64,000 nucleotides of DNA from Bacteroidales bacterium (GCA_030683155.1 JAUXMV010000099.1:1-64000), one strand, 5' to 3'; numbered from the stretch's first letter, positions 51,853 through 61,407 are shown. Notes: generated by a model from the letters alone, not told the origin. Numbers and translations: made by a program.

Positions 51853-52221
51853 ATGACAACATCAACCATTATTCTTCTTATCCTAATCGGCTTGCTTGCC
51901 GGAGTATTCAGTGGTATTGTCGGATTGGGCGGTGGTTTGATCATCATCCCGGCACTGATATATCTGCTCCACATGGATCAATACGGAGCACAAGGTACAA
52001 GTCTGGCGATGATGCTTCCTCCTATCGGCCTTCTGGCGGCCTTCAACTATTACAGGGCAGGAGCACTGAATATAAAATATGCCATGATTCTGGCGGTAGC
52101 GTTTTTTATTGGCGGATATTTCGGTTCAAGATTCGCATTGAGTATTCCAGCGGATACTTTGCGTAAAATTTTCGCTTTTGCACTTATCCTCGTTGCAGCC
52201 AGAATGTTGTGGGGGAAATAA
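51853..52221 (+). CDS. Half-size TSUP/TauE-SafE-family permease
   Basis: 122 residues, four membrane helices (about 5-30, 32-50, 65-85, 95-117). N-terminal signature LLAGVFSGIVGLGGGLIIIP of the sulfite exporter TauE/SafE (TSUP) family, GTSLAMMLPP and GGYFGSRFALSIP. Full-length members have two such halves (about 250 residues); this is one half and must work as a homodimer if functional. The start has a rare Shine-Dalgarno match, AGGAGG seven bases before the ATG and overlapping the preceding stop codon. Possible transport of sulfite or organosulfonates is known for the family only. Confidence 0.85.
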   Translation: MTTSTIILLILIGLLAGVFSGIVGLGGGLIIIPALIYLLHMDQYGAQGTSLAMMLPPIGLLAAFNYYRAGALNIKYAMILAVAFFIGGYFGSRFALSIPADTLRKIFAFALILVAARMLWGK

Positions 52222-52474
52222 TGTTGTGCAACTGTCTGTGCCAAACTTTCTATTTTTCGTGCCAAAAAAATTTAATATACCACCTAAATTCATTTAATCC
52301 CTTGAAAGGCGCATGATTGATAAGTTATCAACACACCATTGTTCAAAATTTGAATTCGAAAAAACTGAATAGTGTATTATCTTGCAGTCCTTTTTGATGG
52401 GTATCTGTCAAATACTAAAACACTAAAAAATAGCATTTTAAATTTTGAAGCATTAAAAAAGCAAACACTAAATC

Positions 52475-55189
52475 ATGGAAAACAATCTATTTGCAAACCT
52501 CGAGACCTCCACAAAACAAGAGAAGGAAAGTTCATTTTATGACAAAATGAAGGAGATGCGAATCAGACCTGAAATCAAAGATCTTATTGAACAAGAAGCT
52601 GAAATTATCGCAATTAAAGAAGATGCCCAGTCAATTATTCCAGAAAAAAAACCATTGAAAACATACACGCACGAAGAAGTACTCAAGGCTGCAACAATAT
52701 ATTTTAAAGGCGATTCCCTTGCTGCAAATGTCTGGATGAATAAATATTCACTCAAAGACAGTGCAGGCAACCTTTTCGAATTGACGCCAGATGATATGCA
52801 CCGCAGACTGGCATCAGAAATATCAAGGATTGAAAAAAAGTATCCTAATCCTGTCTCGGAAGAAGAAATCTATAATGCATTAAAAGATTTTCGGTATATT
52901 GTTCCGCAGGGTAGTCCAATGGCGGGAATTGGCAATAATTTTCAGGTGTCGTCACTTTCCAACTGCTTTGTGATTGGCAATAACGGTCCGTCCGATTCCT
53001 ACGGTGGCATTATGAAAATTGACCAGGAACAGGTTCAGCTCATGAAACGCAGAGGTGGTGTCGGACACGACCTTTCACACATAAGGCCTACCGGAAGTCC
53101 AGTAAAAAATAGCGCATTGACCTCAACCGGTGTAGTTCCCTTTATGGAGCGTTATTCCAATTCTACACGTGAAGTGGCTCAGGACGGTCGTCGCGGAGCG
53201 CTCATGTTAAGCATCAGCATAAAACACCCTGATGCTGAAAACTTTATTGATGCCAAGATGGAACTCGGCAAAGTTACAGGTGCCAATGTTTCAGTGCGAA
53301 TTTCTGATGAGTTTATGCAAGCAGTCATTCAGAATAAAAGTTTCAAGCAGCAATATCCGATCGAGTCCGAAAACCCCTGGTTTGTGCAAGAAGTTGACGC
53401 TCGGAAACTATGGGACAAAATAATTCATAATGCCTGGGCCTCAGCAGAGCCGGGTATTTTGTTCTGGGATACTATCATCCGTGAATCTATCCCGGATTCT
53501 TATGCAGACCTTGGTTTTAAAACCCTCTCGACAAATCCTTGTGGCGAAATCCCATTGTGCGCCTATGACAGTTGCCGTTTACTGGCTATCAACCTGTATA
53601 GCTATGTTGAAAATCCATTTACCTCAGAATCAACCTTCAACATAGAATTGTTTACAAAACACGCCAGACTTGCGCAACGCATTATGGATGATATCGTTGA
53701 TCTGGAGATTGAAAAAGTTGACGCAATCATCGCCAAAATTGAAGCTGACCCTGAAGATGTCGAAGTAAAAGGAGTAGAATTACGTCTCTGGCAAAACATA
53801 CGAAAAAAAGCCCTTCAAGGCCGTAGAACTGGCATTGGCATTACCGCCGAAGGTGATATGCTCGCAGCTCTTGGCACACGTTATGGCTCAGTGGATGCCA
53901 TCAACTTCTCTACTGAAATTCACAAATTGCTGGCGCTTGAAGTTTACAGATCTTCAGTAGATATGGCTGAAGAAAGAGGTGCTTTTGAAGTTTTTGACAT
54001 TCAGCGCGAATCAAAAAATCCTTTCATTGCCCGCATCCATGAACAGGCTCCAAGGCTGTATGAAAAAATGGAAAAAGTAGGTCGCCGGAATATTGCAATG
54101 CTAACAATAGCCCCAACAGGCAGCGTAAGTATCTGTACACAAACGACTTCCGGAATTGAACCCGTTTTCATGGTCAATTACAAACGCCGACGTAAGGTAA
54201 ATCCAAATGACAGAAACGTTACAATAAATTTCGTAGATGAGGTGGGCGATTCCTGGGAAGAATACAATGTGTTTCATCCAAAATTTGAAGTGTGGCTTCA
54301 GGCTAACGGCTATGATGTGAAAGAAGTTAAATCTTATGCCGACGAACAATTGCAGGAAATAATAGCAAGATCTCCTTACTATAAAGCGACTTCAAATGAT
54401 ATTGACTGGGTGAGCAAAGTCAAAATGCAGGGCGATATTCAGAAATGGGTAGACCACTCCATCAGCGTGACTGTGAATGTGCCAAGCGAAGTAAACGAAG
54501 AAATGGTGAGCGACATTTATCGCACAGCCTGGGAAAGCGGTTGCAAGGGCATCACAATTTACAGAGACGGCTCACGATCAGGGGTACTAATCAGTGCTGA
54601 TGAAAAGAAAAATAAAGATGCTGATAACGATGAATTCAAAGAAACAACAGCTCCTTCAAGGCCAAAATTACTTGAAGCAGATGTGGTAAGATTCCAAAAC
54701 AATTATGAAAAATGGATTGCCGTTGTTGGAAGAATCAACGGAAAACCTTACGAAATATTTACCGGAAAAGCAGATGATTTCTACCTCCCACCCTGGGTTG
54801 AAAATGGTTGGGTTATCCGTGAAAAACGCAGAAATGAAAAAGCACGATACGACTTCCAGTTCCAGGACAAACAAGGCTACAAAGTTACTATAGAAGGTCT
54901 TAGCCGTTCATTTAATAAAGAATACTGGAACTATGCCAAATTAATTTCTGGTATCCTCCGTCATGGAATGCCTTTACCTTATGCTATTGAACTGGTCGAA
55001 AATCTTACACTTGATGAGGACAATATCAACACATGGAAAAATGGTGTTGTACGCGCCCTAAAGCGCTACATTCCAGATGGAACACAGGCACATGGCAAAT
55101 TATGCCCTGAATGCGGCGATACAAAAAGCTTGATTTATCAGGATGGCTGCCTGAGTTGCAAGTCATGCGGCTATTCAAAATGCAGTTGA
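52475..55189 (+). CDS. nrdJ: Adenosylcobalamin-dependent (class II) ribonucleotide reductase
   Basis: Reduces ribonucleotides to deoxyribonucleotides with a cobalamin radical, independent of oxygen. 904 residues: N-terminal helical region, LSNCFVIGN (redox Cys), RRGGVGHDLSHIRPTGSPVK, NPCGEIPL active-site region (FKTLSTNPCGEIPLCAYDSC), IAPTGSVSICTQTTSGIEP, GCKGITIYRDGSR and a C-terminal zinc/redox tail CPECGDTKSL ... CLSCKSCGYSKC. Bacteroidota class II enzymes often have this extended N-terminus and Cys4 tail. The gene stands alone with its own terminator. No cobalamin riboswitch is seen in the 250-base leader. Confidence 0.94.
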   Translation: MENNLFANLETSTKQEKESSFYDKMKEMRIRPEIKDLIEQEAEIIAIKEDAQSIIPEKKPLKTYTHEEVLKAATIYFKGDSLAANVWMNKYSLKDSAGNLFELTPDDMHRRLASEISRIEKKYPNPVSEEEIYNALKDFRYIVPQGSPMAGIGNNFQVSSLSNCFVIGNNGPSDSYGGIMKIDQEQVQLMKRRGGVGHDLSHIRPTGSPVKNSALTSTGVVPFMERYSNSTREVAQDGRRGALMLSISIKHPDAENFIDAKMELGKVTGANVSVRISDEFMQAVIQNKSFKQQYPIESENPWFVQEVDARKLWDKIIHNAWASAEPGILFWDTIIRESIPDSYADLGFKTLSTNPCGEIPLCAYDSCRLLAINLYSYVENPFTSESTFNIELFTKHARLAQRIMDDIVDLEIEKVDAIIAKIEADPEDVEVKGVELRLWQNIRKKALQGRRTGIGITAEGDMLAALGTRYGSVDAINFSTEIHKLLALEVYRSSVDMAEERGAFEVFDIQRESKNPFIARIHEQAPRLYEKMEKVGRRNIAMLTIAPTGSVSICTQTTSGIEPVFMVNYKRRRKVNPNDRNVTINFVDEVGDSWEEYNVFHPKFEVWLQANGYDVKEVKSYADEQLQEIIARSPYYKATSNDIDWVSKVKMQGDIQKWVDHSISVTVNVPSEVNEEMVSDIYRTAWESGCKGITIYRDGSRSGVLISADEKKNKDADNDEFKETTAPSRPKLLEADVVRFQNNYEKWIAVVGRINGKPYEIFTGKADDFYLPPWVENGWVIREKRRNEKARYDFQFQDKQGYKVTIEGLSRSFNKEYWNYAKLISGILRHGMPLPYAIELVENLTLDEDNINTWKNGVVRALKRYIPDGTQAHGKLCPECGDTKSLIYQDGCLSCKSCGYSKCS

Positions 55190-55211
55190 GTTCTTATGCT
55201 ATTAATATAAA

Positions 55212-55240
55212 AACCAGCTTCTTGCGAGGCTGGTTTTTTT
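55212..55240 (+). terminator. Terminator after the ribonucleotide reductase gene
   Basis: AACCAGC-ttcttgcgag-GCTGGTT followed by seven T, 22 bases beyond the stop codon. The T run stops close to the convergent GT39 gene. Confidence 0.85.
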
Positions 55241-55256
55241 ATGCTATTACATGAAA

Positions 55257-56834
55257 TTAATGATTCAGAAAAGAAACAGGCTGTTGTTTGAGGTCTTTAA
55301 GTAAAAAAACAAAAAATCTTTTGGCAGGTTTACCTGCTCTATCAATTGTAACTGTGTCAGCTGCAATAATTTGCTCAAATAAACCGGCGTAAACTTCTTC
55401 CGGGTGTTTATAATCACGGCTGTTTGTCACATACCAGTAATCGTTGCCTTTTTGCAGTCCTCCCCTTTCTTCATTTATCCAAAGATATTTGTGCAGACGT
55501 TGTGGTTCACCAAGACCAAAAGCATCAATTTTTAAAGGACGGGCAACATAATAATCAAGATTGGCAAGCGGAAACCAGTTTTCACCAACTATTGCATCAC
55601 TTGACTTCATGTTTCCCTCAAGAACATGTTTGTTTCTGATTTTTTCAAATTCAGGCTTGAACTTTCTCCAGCCATACATATCAAGTGTTACATCATTGCG
55701 GCCAAGACGGTGATAAGGATTATTATCAGTTACAGGAATCAAAGCATATTTTATCTGAAGAGCCCCAAGAGTTATTATGAAGAAAAGAAAAAACAAAGCT
55801 GCAATAATGCCCCCCGGAATCCTGATTTTACCATTGCGTAGAGGAAACTTTACTGCCAAACGTGCTGCTGCCAAAATCAAAAGTGTATTATAAGCAGGCC
55901 CAGTCCAGTGTGGAAGTGTAGCACGAAACATTGAAAACATAAGAAACAAGCCTATGACAGGTAAAGCAATAAGCAACAAAAGCCTCTGATAATCATGCAG
56001 AAGCCATTGCTTACCTTTGAAAACAAGGATAAGTGCGCTTATAATAAGAACAAAATTTACAGGATTGTTATACAGAATCTGTCCGGCCAATTCCGATAGA
56101 AACAAATCAGGCCGGAAGGAAGAAGCAAAGATGTTGACCCGTTCTCCCTGAAAGCTAAAACTAATGAAATCGTTCTGCATATTCCACAAAATAACAGGCA
56201 AAGTGCAGACTGCAGATATTAGCACTGAGACATATAACACAGGCAATTTCAGCCATTCACGCTTGTAGAAAAGGATAAACAAACCAAAGCCAAACCACAA
56301 AAACACGGAGGTGTATTTCGAGATTATTCCAAGTCCGATTGATAGCCCAAGCAGGATGAAATAAATGTTTTGCGCTTTCAATGGGTTTCCTTTCTTTATA
56401 ATTTTTGCCATAAGAAACAGCGACAGGAGCCAGAAAAAGTTTTGAGGCGTATCAGGCAGAATCATGATGCCGGTAATTACAAATGCATAAACAGACGCTG
56501 TATAAAGCAAGGCAGCGTACATGCCTGTGACTTCACTTCGCACAGTTTTTCCGATGAGAAAAATTATTAAAGTATTGATAGTTGTGAGAACCACAGATGA
56601 AAGTCTCAGAAACAGTTCACTGTCAAAATACAGATTCAGACTAAACAATTGCATCATCCATCCTACCATAGGCGGATGATCAAAATGACTCCAGTCAGGA
56701 AAAAGGGCGTAGGTCCAATAATATACTTCATCGTTGCCAAGTTCCAGCCAAGCGGCCAGCATAATCCGGATTGATGTGCTCGCAAGCAACAAAACAATCA
56801 TTTTATCTTTTACACTTTTGCTACAATCGTTCAT
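55257..56834 (-). CDS. Membrane glycosyltransferase of the GT39/ArnT type
   Basis: 525 residues, about ten membrane helices. Early acidic motif WLELGNDEVYYWTYA and HFDHPPMVGW typical of GT39/GT83 (PMT/ArnT-like) enzymes that move sugars from polyprenyl phosphates to proteins or lipid A. A periplasmic C-terminal domain follows (about 400-525, DVTLDMYGWRKFKPEFEKIR). Overlaps the upstream membrane protein gene by 14 bases. Substrate not predictable. Confidence 0.88.
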   Translation of the reverse strand: MNDCSKSVKDKMIVLLLASTSIRIMLAAWLELGNDEVYYWTYALFPDWSHFDHPPMVGWMMQLFSLNLYFDSELFLRLSSVVLTTINTLIIFLIGKTVRSEVTGMYAALLYTASVYAFVITGIMILPDTPQNFFWLLSLFLMAKIIKKGNPLKAQNIYFILLGLSIGLGIISKYTSVFLWFGFGLFILFYKREWLKLPVLYVSVLISAVCTLPVILWNMQNDFISFSFQGERVNIFASSFRPDLFLSELAGQILYNNPVNFVLIISALILVFKGKQWLLHDYQRLLLLIALPVIGLFLMFSMFRATLPHWTGPAYNTLLILAAARLAVKFPLRNGKIRIPGGIIAALFFLFFIITLGALQIKYALIPVTDNNPYHRLGRNDVTLDMYGWRKFKPEFEKIRNKHVLEGNMKSSDAIVGENWFPLANLDYYVARPLKIDAFGLGEPQRLHKYLWINEERGGLQKGNDYWYVTNSRDYKHPEEVYAGLFEQIIAADTVTIDRAGKPAKRFFVFLLKDLKQQPVSFLNH

Positions 56835-58041
56835 TCGTGTTTTTAACTTTAAGTTTACGCATCTGCCATTTAAAAATAATCTGAAGCAAGATAACGATTA
56901 AAATGATGTAAACACCCCTCATAAGTGCCGTTTTTGTTACGTCCATGGAGGCTTTACTTTGCTTTTCGGTAGTCTCTGTTTGATGCCTTGTTAATGGATT
57001 CAGAAGAAATTTAGTGCCATCGGGGAAACCTGCTTCCACACGCATATAAGTGTCCTCTGCACCGAAAACACAGCTGGCATTTGAAGTGTTTTCATCCAAA
57101 CGCAGAAGCTTGCCATTTTGTGATATGAATTTGAAAAATGATGCCATATGCGATGTACTGACATAAAAAGTATCTGCATTTAAAAAAGCGTTGACAAGAA
57201 ATGGCCTCTCTGACATTAATTCTTCATGGTTTCTGTGAACCACCAAATCTTGTTGGTGTGTTACCACATAACTGCATCCTTGTTTTATGGCATCCTTCAG
57301 GACTTCATTCCTGTTAAAAGCTTGATTAACAACGATATAATTTGGATAAAAATTATTATGGTTTCCTTGTTCAAACTTTTTTTCGCTTGCAAACCCATAA
57401 ACAAGATGCCCGTTGCTTAATGCTGAATCCCAGAGTGCCGTAGCGTGTTTAGTATTGTTTCCCAAATCAATTAGGTGATATCCGCTGAGGTATCTAATGT
57501 CTTCAGGGGTGAAGGAAGCCGGATTTAAAGCCACCATATTACAATCAATCAGGAGTTTGTCGATGAGTCCTTGCTTATAATGAATGTTTTTAAACAAAGG
57601 ATAATCTATCCAAAGTTCTTTCCTTGCGCCGATGCATATCATTGATGGTTCTGCGAATCCAAGGCCATGCTGATAGCTAAAAAGTTTTTCGTTTTTGAAT
57701 ATTTCATTTCTGAACAGTTTTTGACGCATAACCATTTCCACATGATCAAATTCTGGAAAATTGATTTGCATGTTTTCTTTCATCAATTGGGCATCTCCGA
57801 CAAAAATTGTTCCCAAAGAAGCTACAGGTGCTGCAAAAAGAACACTTCTAAAGTTATTGGTATCCAGTGTTTTATAAGGGTTATTTATGTGGTTGCCTTC
57901 AAAAGGCTTTGATTCAATAAAAAAATAAAGTGGAGCGGTAAGGTACAAAACCAAAAAAAACATTGCCAGAAAAAGCAAGGGTAAAGTGATTAATCGCTTC
58001 AGAAAAACATAAAGCTTTCGGGATGGCCTGGTTTTTTGCAT
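56821..58041 (-). CDS. Two-TM envelope protein linked to the GT39 enzyme
   Basis: 406 residues: membrane helix near 17-38 (ITLPLLFLAMFFLVLYLT), a large periplasmic region, and a second helix near 368-388 (GVYIILIVILLQIIFKW). The middle has PHP/amidohydrolase-like pieces (FAAPVASLGTIFVGDAQLM, VTHQQDLVVHRNHEEL), but metal-binding residues are not convincing, so I do not assign an enzyme class. The 14-base overlap with the GT39 gene indicates translational coupling and a shared role in glycan or lipid modification. Confidence 0.65.
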   Translation of the reverse strand: MQKTRPSRKLYVFLKRLITLPLLFLAMFFLVLYLTAPLYFFIESKPFEGNHINNPYKTLDTNNFRSVLFAAPVASLGTIFVGDAQLMKENMQINFPEFDHVEMVMRQKLFRNEIFKNEKLFSYQHGLGFAEPSMICIGARKELWIDYPLFKNIHYKQGLIDKLLIDCNMVALNPASFTPEDIRYLSGYHLIDLGNNTKHATALWDSALSNGHLVYGFASEKKFEQGNHNNFYPNYIVVNQAFNRNEVLKDAIKQGCSYVVTHQQDLVVHRNHEELMSERPFLVNAFLNADTFYVSTSHMASFFKFISQNGKLLRLDENTSNASCVFGAEDTYMRVEAGFPDGTKFLLNPLTRHQTETTEKQSKASMDVTKTALMRGVYIILIVILLQIIFKWQMRKLKVKNTNERL

Positions 58042-58342
58042 TTTTCAAAGTATAAGATCAACAAAAGTAATGAATCCTGACAACCTTGCTATCGAAACTT
58101 AAATTCAGCTTAATGAATTATCTATAAAAATAGTATCCGATAAATTTTTGCAAAGACTGCTTTATACAGTCGGTCTTTAGTAAAAAGGATATAAATCTAA
58201 AAAAAACTTTCAACTATTTGCGATTTTGATACAAATGTCATTAAATTTGTCGTGATTCCAGAATTGGGAGCGCTCGTTAATTGTGCCCATTTTTGGAAAA
58301 TCAGCAAGAATACCCTTGTTAAACAACCTCAATACGAACAAA

Positions 58343-59686
58343 ATGGAATCTTTCAGGATTTTTATTGTTGAAGATGACCCGTTGTATGGAGAAATGCTTA
58401 AGCACCACTTGTCTCTTAATCCAGACAATGAAGTACATCTTTATAAAACTGGTTCAGATTGCATCAAGAATTTATATAAAACGCCATCATTGATCTCTTT
58501 GGACTATAGCTTGCCCGATATGTCGGGGCTTGAGGTGATGAGGCAGGTTAAAAAAGAGAATAGCGAGATTCCTGTTGTCATTGTGTCTGGTCAGGAAGAT
58601 GTTTCAACCGCAGTTGCCTTATTGCGCGAGGGAGCATATGACTATTTCGTAAAGGACGATGATGTAAAAGACAGGTTGTGGAACATCATAAAAAAGATAC
58701 GTGAGAATCTTCAGCTCAAGAGTGAAATCAGCTATCTGAAGGATGAAATTGGTCGAAAGTATGAATTCAGAAACGTCATAAAAGGCACAAGTCCAGCAAT
58801 AAAGCAAATATTCAGTCTGATTGAAAAGGCCATCAAAACAAATATCACGGTATCAATTACAGGAGAAACCGGAACCGGTAAAGAACTTGTTGCTAAAGCT
58901 ATTCACTACAATTCGAACCGTGCAAAAAAGCCATTTGTAGCAGTAAACGTATCAGCCATACCACGTGAACTTATTGAAAGTGAGATGTTTGGCCATGAAA
59001 AAGGAAGTTTTACAGGAGCCATAACCCGTAAACTAGGAAAGTTTGAACAGGCCCAAAACGGAACATTATTTCTTGATGAGATAGGTGAAATGGATGTTCA
59101 TATGCAATCGAAACTGCTGCGTGTGATTCAGGAACGTGAGCTCACCCGCGTGGGGGGTAATGACACCATCAAGATTGATGTGCGTTTGATTGTTGCTACC
59201 AACCGCAATCTTGCAGAAGAAGTCCAGAAAGGTAATTTCAGGGAAGATTTGTACTATCGTCTGCTTGGTCTGCCAATCGAATTGCCACCATTACGCTTCC
59301 GAGGTAATGACATCATCATTCTTGCGAAATTTTTTGTTGATGATTTCTGTAACGAAAACAAGCTCCCTAAACTAAGTATTACTGAATCGGCACAGCAAAA
59401 GCTTATGCAATACCCTTTTCCGGGCAATGTGCGGGAGCTCAAAGCCGTTATGGAGCTGGCTGCAGTGCTCACTGATATTGATCAGATCGACGATCAGCAT
59501 ATTTCATTCAATTCGACCAATGCATCAAGTAATTTCCTGCTCGAAGAAAACACATTGGAAGAATACAATACCAAAATAATCCGGTATTATCTGGATAAGC
59601 ACAATAAGAATGTGGTTTTAGTAGCTAAAAAACTTGATATTGGTAAATCGACGATTTATAGAATGATGAAAGAAAATAAGCTCTGA
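58343..59686 (+). CDS. Sigma-54-dependent response regulator (NtrC family)
   Basis: 447 residues from the ATG at 58343 (20 extra codons upstream lie in the promoter area). Receiver domain with acidic pocket VEDD (11-12), phospho-acceptor Asp54 in LISLDYSLPD and switch residues VSGQ; central AAA+ domain (GETGTGKE Walker A, GSFTGA sigma-54 loop, FLDEIGEMD Walker B, PGNVRELK); C-terminal Fis-type helix-turn-helix (VVLVAKKLDIGKSTIYRMM). It would activate sigma-54 promoters on phosphorylation. The loop has Ser in place of the usual Ala in GAFTGA, a tolerated variant. Six bases before an Hpt gene. Confidence 0.93.
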   Translation: MESFRIFIVEDDPLYGEMLKHHLSLNPDNEVHLYKTGSDCIKNLYKTPSLISLDYSLPDMSGLEVMRQVKKENSEIPVVIVSGQEDVSTAVALLREGAYDYFVKDDDVKDRLWNIIKKIRENLQLKSEISYLKDEIGRKYEFRNVIKGTSPAIKQIFSLIEKAIKTNITVSITGETGTGKELVAKAIHYNSNRAKKPFVAVNVSAIPRELIESEMFGHEKGSFTGAITRKLGKFEQAQNGTLFLDEIGEMDVHMQSKLLRVIQERELTRVGGNDTIKIDVRLIVATNRNLAEEVQKGNFREDLYYRLLGLPIELPPLRFRGNDIIILAKFFVDDFCNENKLPKLSITESAQQKLMQYPFPGNVRELKAVMELAAVLTDIDQIDDQHISFNSTNASSNFLLEENTLEEYNTKIIRYYLDKHNKNVVLVAKKLDIGKSTIYRMMKENKL

Positions 59687-59691
59687 TCGCA

Positions 59692-60051
59692 ATGAATGAC
59701 AATCCTAACAAGAGGTATCATCTTACGCGGCTGTATGAGTATGTAGGGAAAGAAGCCGGCCCTGTGAAAGAAATGGTTGGTATTTTTGTAAACTCTACGC
59801 CTGAAATCCTTAATGATATGGCAAATGCTATGGAGGCTCAAGATTTCGAAATCATCTATAAAACTGCCCATATCTTAAAGCCTTCATTGCATATTTTTGG
59901 TATTGATGACATGTACAATCCTGTAAGAGAAATAGAGCAACTTGCAAAAAAAAAGGAGGATATCAATACAATCCATCTGCTAACCGCTCAGCTTCAGCTA
60001 AGGATGGAAATTGTCATACAACAGCTGCGTGATGACTTTGAGATTCATTGA
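59692..60051 (+). CDS. Hpt-domain phosphotransfer protein
   Basis: 119-residue single Hpt domain, helical throughout, with phospho-accepting His60 in YKTAHILKPSLHIFGI. Lies six bases after the NtrC-family regulator, so it is likely its phosphorelay partner; the hybrid kinase is elsewhere in the genome. Phosphate flow direction cannot be known from sequence. Confidence 0.87.
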   Translation: MNDNPNKRYHLTRLYEYVGKEAGPVKEMVGIFVNSTPEILNDMANAMEAQDFEIIYKTAHILKPSLHIFGIDDMYNPVREIEQLAKKKEDINTIHLLTAQLQLRMEIVIQQLRDDFEIH

Positions 60052-60324
60052 AAAATTAAGAATCCAATGTCTTCAAATAAAAACAAAGCCTGACAAGGGA
60101 TTATAAACATTTTTTATCTTTAGCGTTTTTCATTGTAACCAATTGGTAGTCAACCCTTATCAAACTCTGTAAATCTAAGACAACCTAATGGATCTTAGCA
60201 ATTAAAAAGATAACGCTAATCAAAAAAAATAAGCGAACACCTGAATATTCGCCTCCAATTGGTTTTTATAAAGAAATTTCTTCAGCCCCGTCAGGGAAAA
60301 ATCAGTCGCGTCAGTTTTTAAACA

Positions 60325-60525
60325 TCAAATAGTATTTTCTCTTTTTGCAAAAATTCCATTGCAAATCATACAGACAATAAAGCTGAATGCAGCCAAGCAC
60401 ATCAATATCATGGATGCAACGCACACACGAACGTCGAACAGAAACCATCCAACAATCATTACTAAAATGCTTAATAACAGAAAACCGAGACCGATTTTTG
60501 AGAGTGCATTTCCAAGTTTACACAT
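60325..60525 (-). CDS. Small two-helix membrane protein
   Basis: 66 residues, two membrane helices (about 10-30 and 36-55, IGLGFLLLSILVMIVGWFLF and VASMILMCLAAFSFIVCMIC), basic ends. No family recognised. Supported as a gene by a TAACTTTG -7 box (60550-60543) just upstream and its position divergent to the FNR-like regulator, so it may be a regulon member sharing the operator pair. Confidence 0.55.
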   Translation of the reverse strand: MCKLGNALSKIGLGFLLLSILVMIVGWFLFDVRVCVASMILMCLAAFSFIVCMICNGIFAKRENTI

Positions 60526-60542
60526 AACATTTAATTTTCTTG

Positions 60543-60550
60543 CAAAGTTA
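60543..60550 (-). promoter_or_regulatory. -7 box of the small membrane protein gene
   Basis: Minus strand TAACTTTG fits TAnnTTTG, 18 bases upstream of the ATG at 60525. The first FNR-like palindrome is about 35 bases further upstream. Confidence 0.45.
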
Positions 60551-60583
60551 CTGCGTGAATGAAAAAACCCTTCGTTACAAAAC

Positions 60584-60620
60584 GTGATTTAAGTCACATA
60601 TTATTTGTGATGTATATCAT
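60584..60620. promoter_or_regulatory. Two tandem CRP/FNR-type operators
   Basis: GTGATTTAAGTCAC (60584-60597) and GTGATGTATATCAT (60607-60620), each two inverted half-sites around a four-base centre, 23 bases apart (about two helical turns). They lie in the shared upstream region of the FNR-like regulator gene (ATG at 60675) and the divergent small membrane protein gene. A TATCTTTA -7-like box follows at 60628-60635. Confidence 0.7.
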
Positions 60621-60674
60621 GTTTTTATATCTTTACAGTCTTGGTTTATCATCTAATATGGAAAAAGATGCACT

Positions 60675-61364
60675 ATGAATCAAAATGAAAATTACAGTTG
60701 CGAAACCTGCACCATCAAATCATGTGCAGTAGAAACGCTGGGATTCTCGGAATTACAAATTCTCGAAAGGAACTTTGGGGTCAGGCATTTTAAGAAGAAT
60801 GAAACAATTTTCCAGCAAGGCTCACTCACTTCAAACATCGCATATATTAAGCATGGCTTGGTAAAAATACACAAAAAAGGCCCAGTGAAGGACCAAATTC
60901 TTAAACTGATTAAACCTTTATGCTTCATTGGAATTCCTACCATTCTGGGCGACCGGCTCTATCAATATTCAGCAACAGCTATCGAAAACACTTCGGTGTG
61001 TTTTATCGATACGGATGTTTTCCGAAAGCTGATTTTGGAAAATGGCAAATTTGGAAATGAAATTATCAAGGAACTGTGTCAGGACGAACTACTCTTTTTT
61101 GAAAGATCGATCAATCAAATGCAAAAGCAGATTCACGGCAGACTTGCTGATGCATTGCTGTTTTTAGCAAACGATATTTTTCAAAGTGAAGTGTTTATAA
61201 TGCCTTTAAGCCGCAGCGAGCTAGGTGATTTCATTCATTCCACTCGCGAAAGTGTCACACGATGTTTGACGAGCTTCAAAAAAGACGGATTAATTGAAAT
61301 AAACGGCAAACAATTTACGCTTCTCGATAAAGCTGCATTAATAAGGGTTAGTAAGACTGGTTAG
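60675..61364 (+). CDS. FNR-like four-cysteine transcription regulator
   Basis: 229 residues of the CRP/FNR superfamily. N-terminal cluster Cys9-x2-Cys12-x4-Cys17 in SCETCTIKSCAVETL plus Cys109 in NTSVCFIDTDVF, which lines up with Cys122 of E. coli FNR (TSMVCEIPFETL). Four cysteines in this layout can hold an oxygen-labile 4Fe-4S cluster. Effector domain KKNETIFQQGSLTSNIAYIKHGLVKI; helix-turn-helix MPLSRSELGDFIHSTRESVTRCL with Arg191, Glu192 and Arg196 placed like Arg180, Glu181 and Arg185 of CRP, which read GTGA. Exactly such GTGA palindromes sit in its own promoter, implying autoregulation. Confidence 0.88.
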   Translation: MNQNENYSCETCTIKSCAVETLGFSELQILERNFGVRHFKKNETIFQQGSLTSNIAYIKHGLVKIHKKGPVKDQILKLIKPLCFIGIPTILGDRLYQYSATAIENTSVCFIDTDVFRKLILENGKFGNEIIKELCQDELLFFERSINQMQKQIHGRLADALLFLANDIFQSEVFIMPLSRSELGDFIHSTRESVTRCLTSFKKDGLIEINGKQFTLLDKAALIRVSKTG

Positions 61365-61407
61365 TAATTGATTTTTAATCACTTAATGTAAAGAATATTT
61401 CCAAATC

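Noticed and set aside
52222-52474. Cobalamin riboswitch or NrdR boxes before the class II reductase gene
   Set aside because: No B12-box-like or paired 16-base NrdR motifs recognisable by eye; a covariance-model search would decide.
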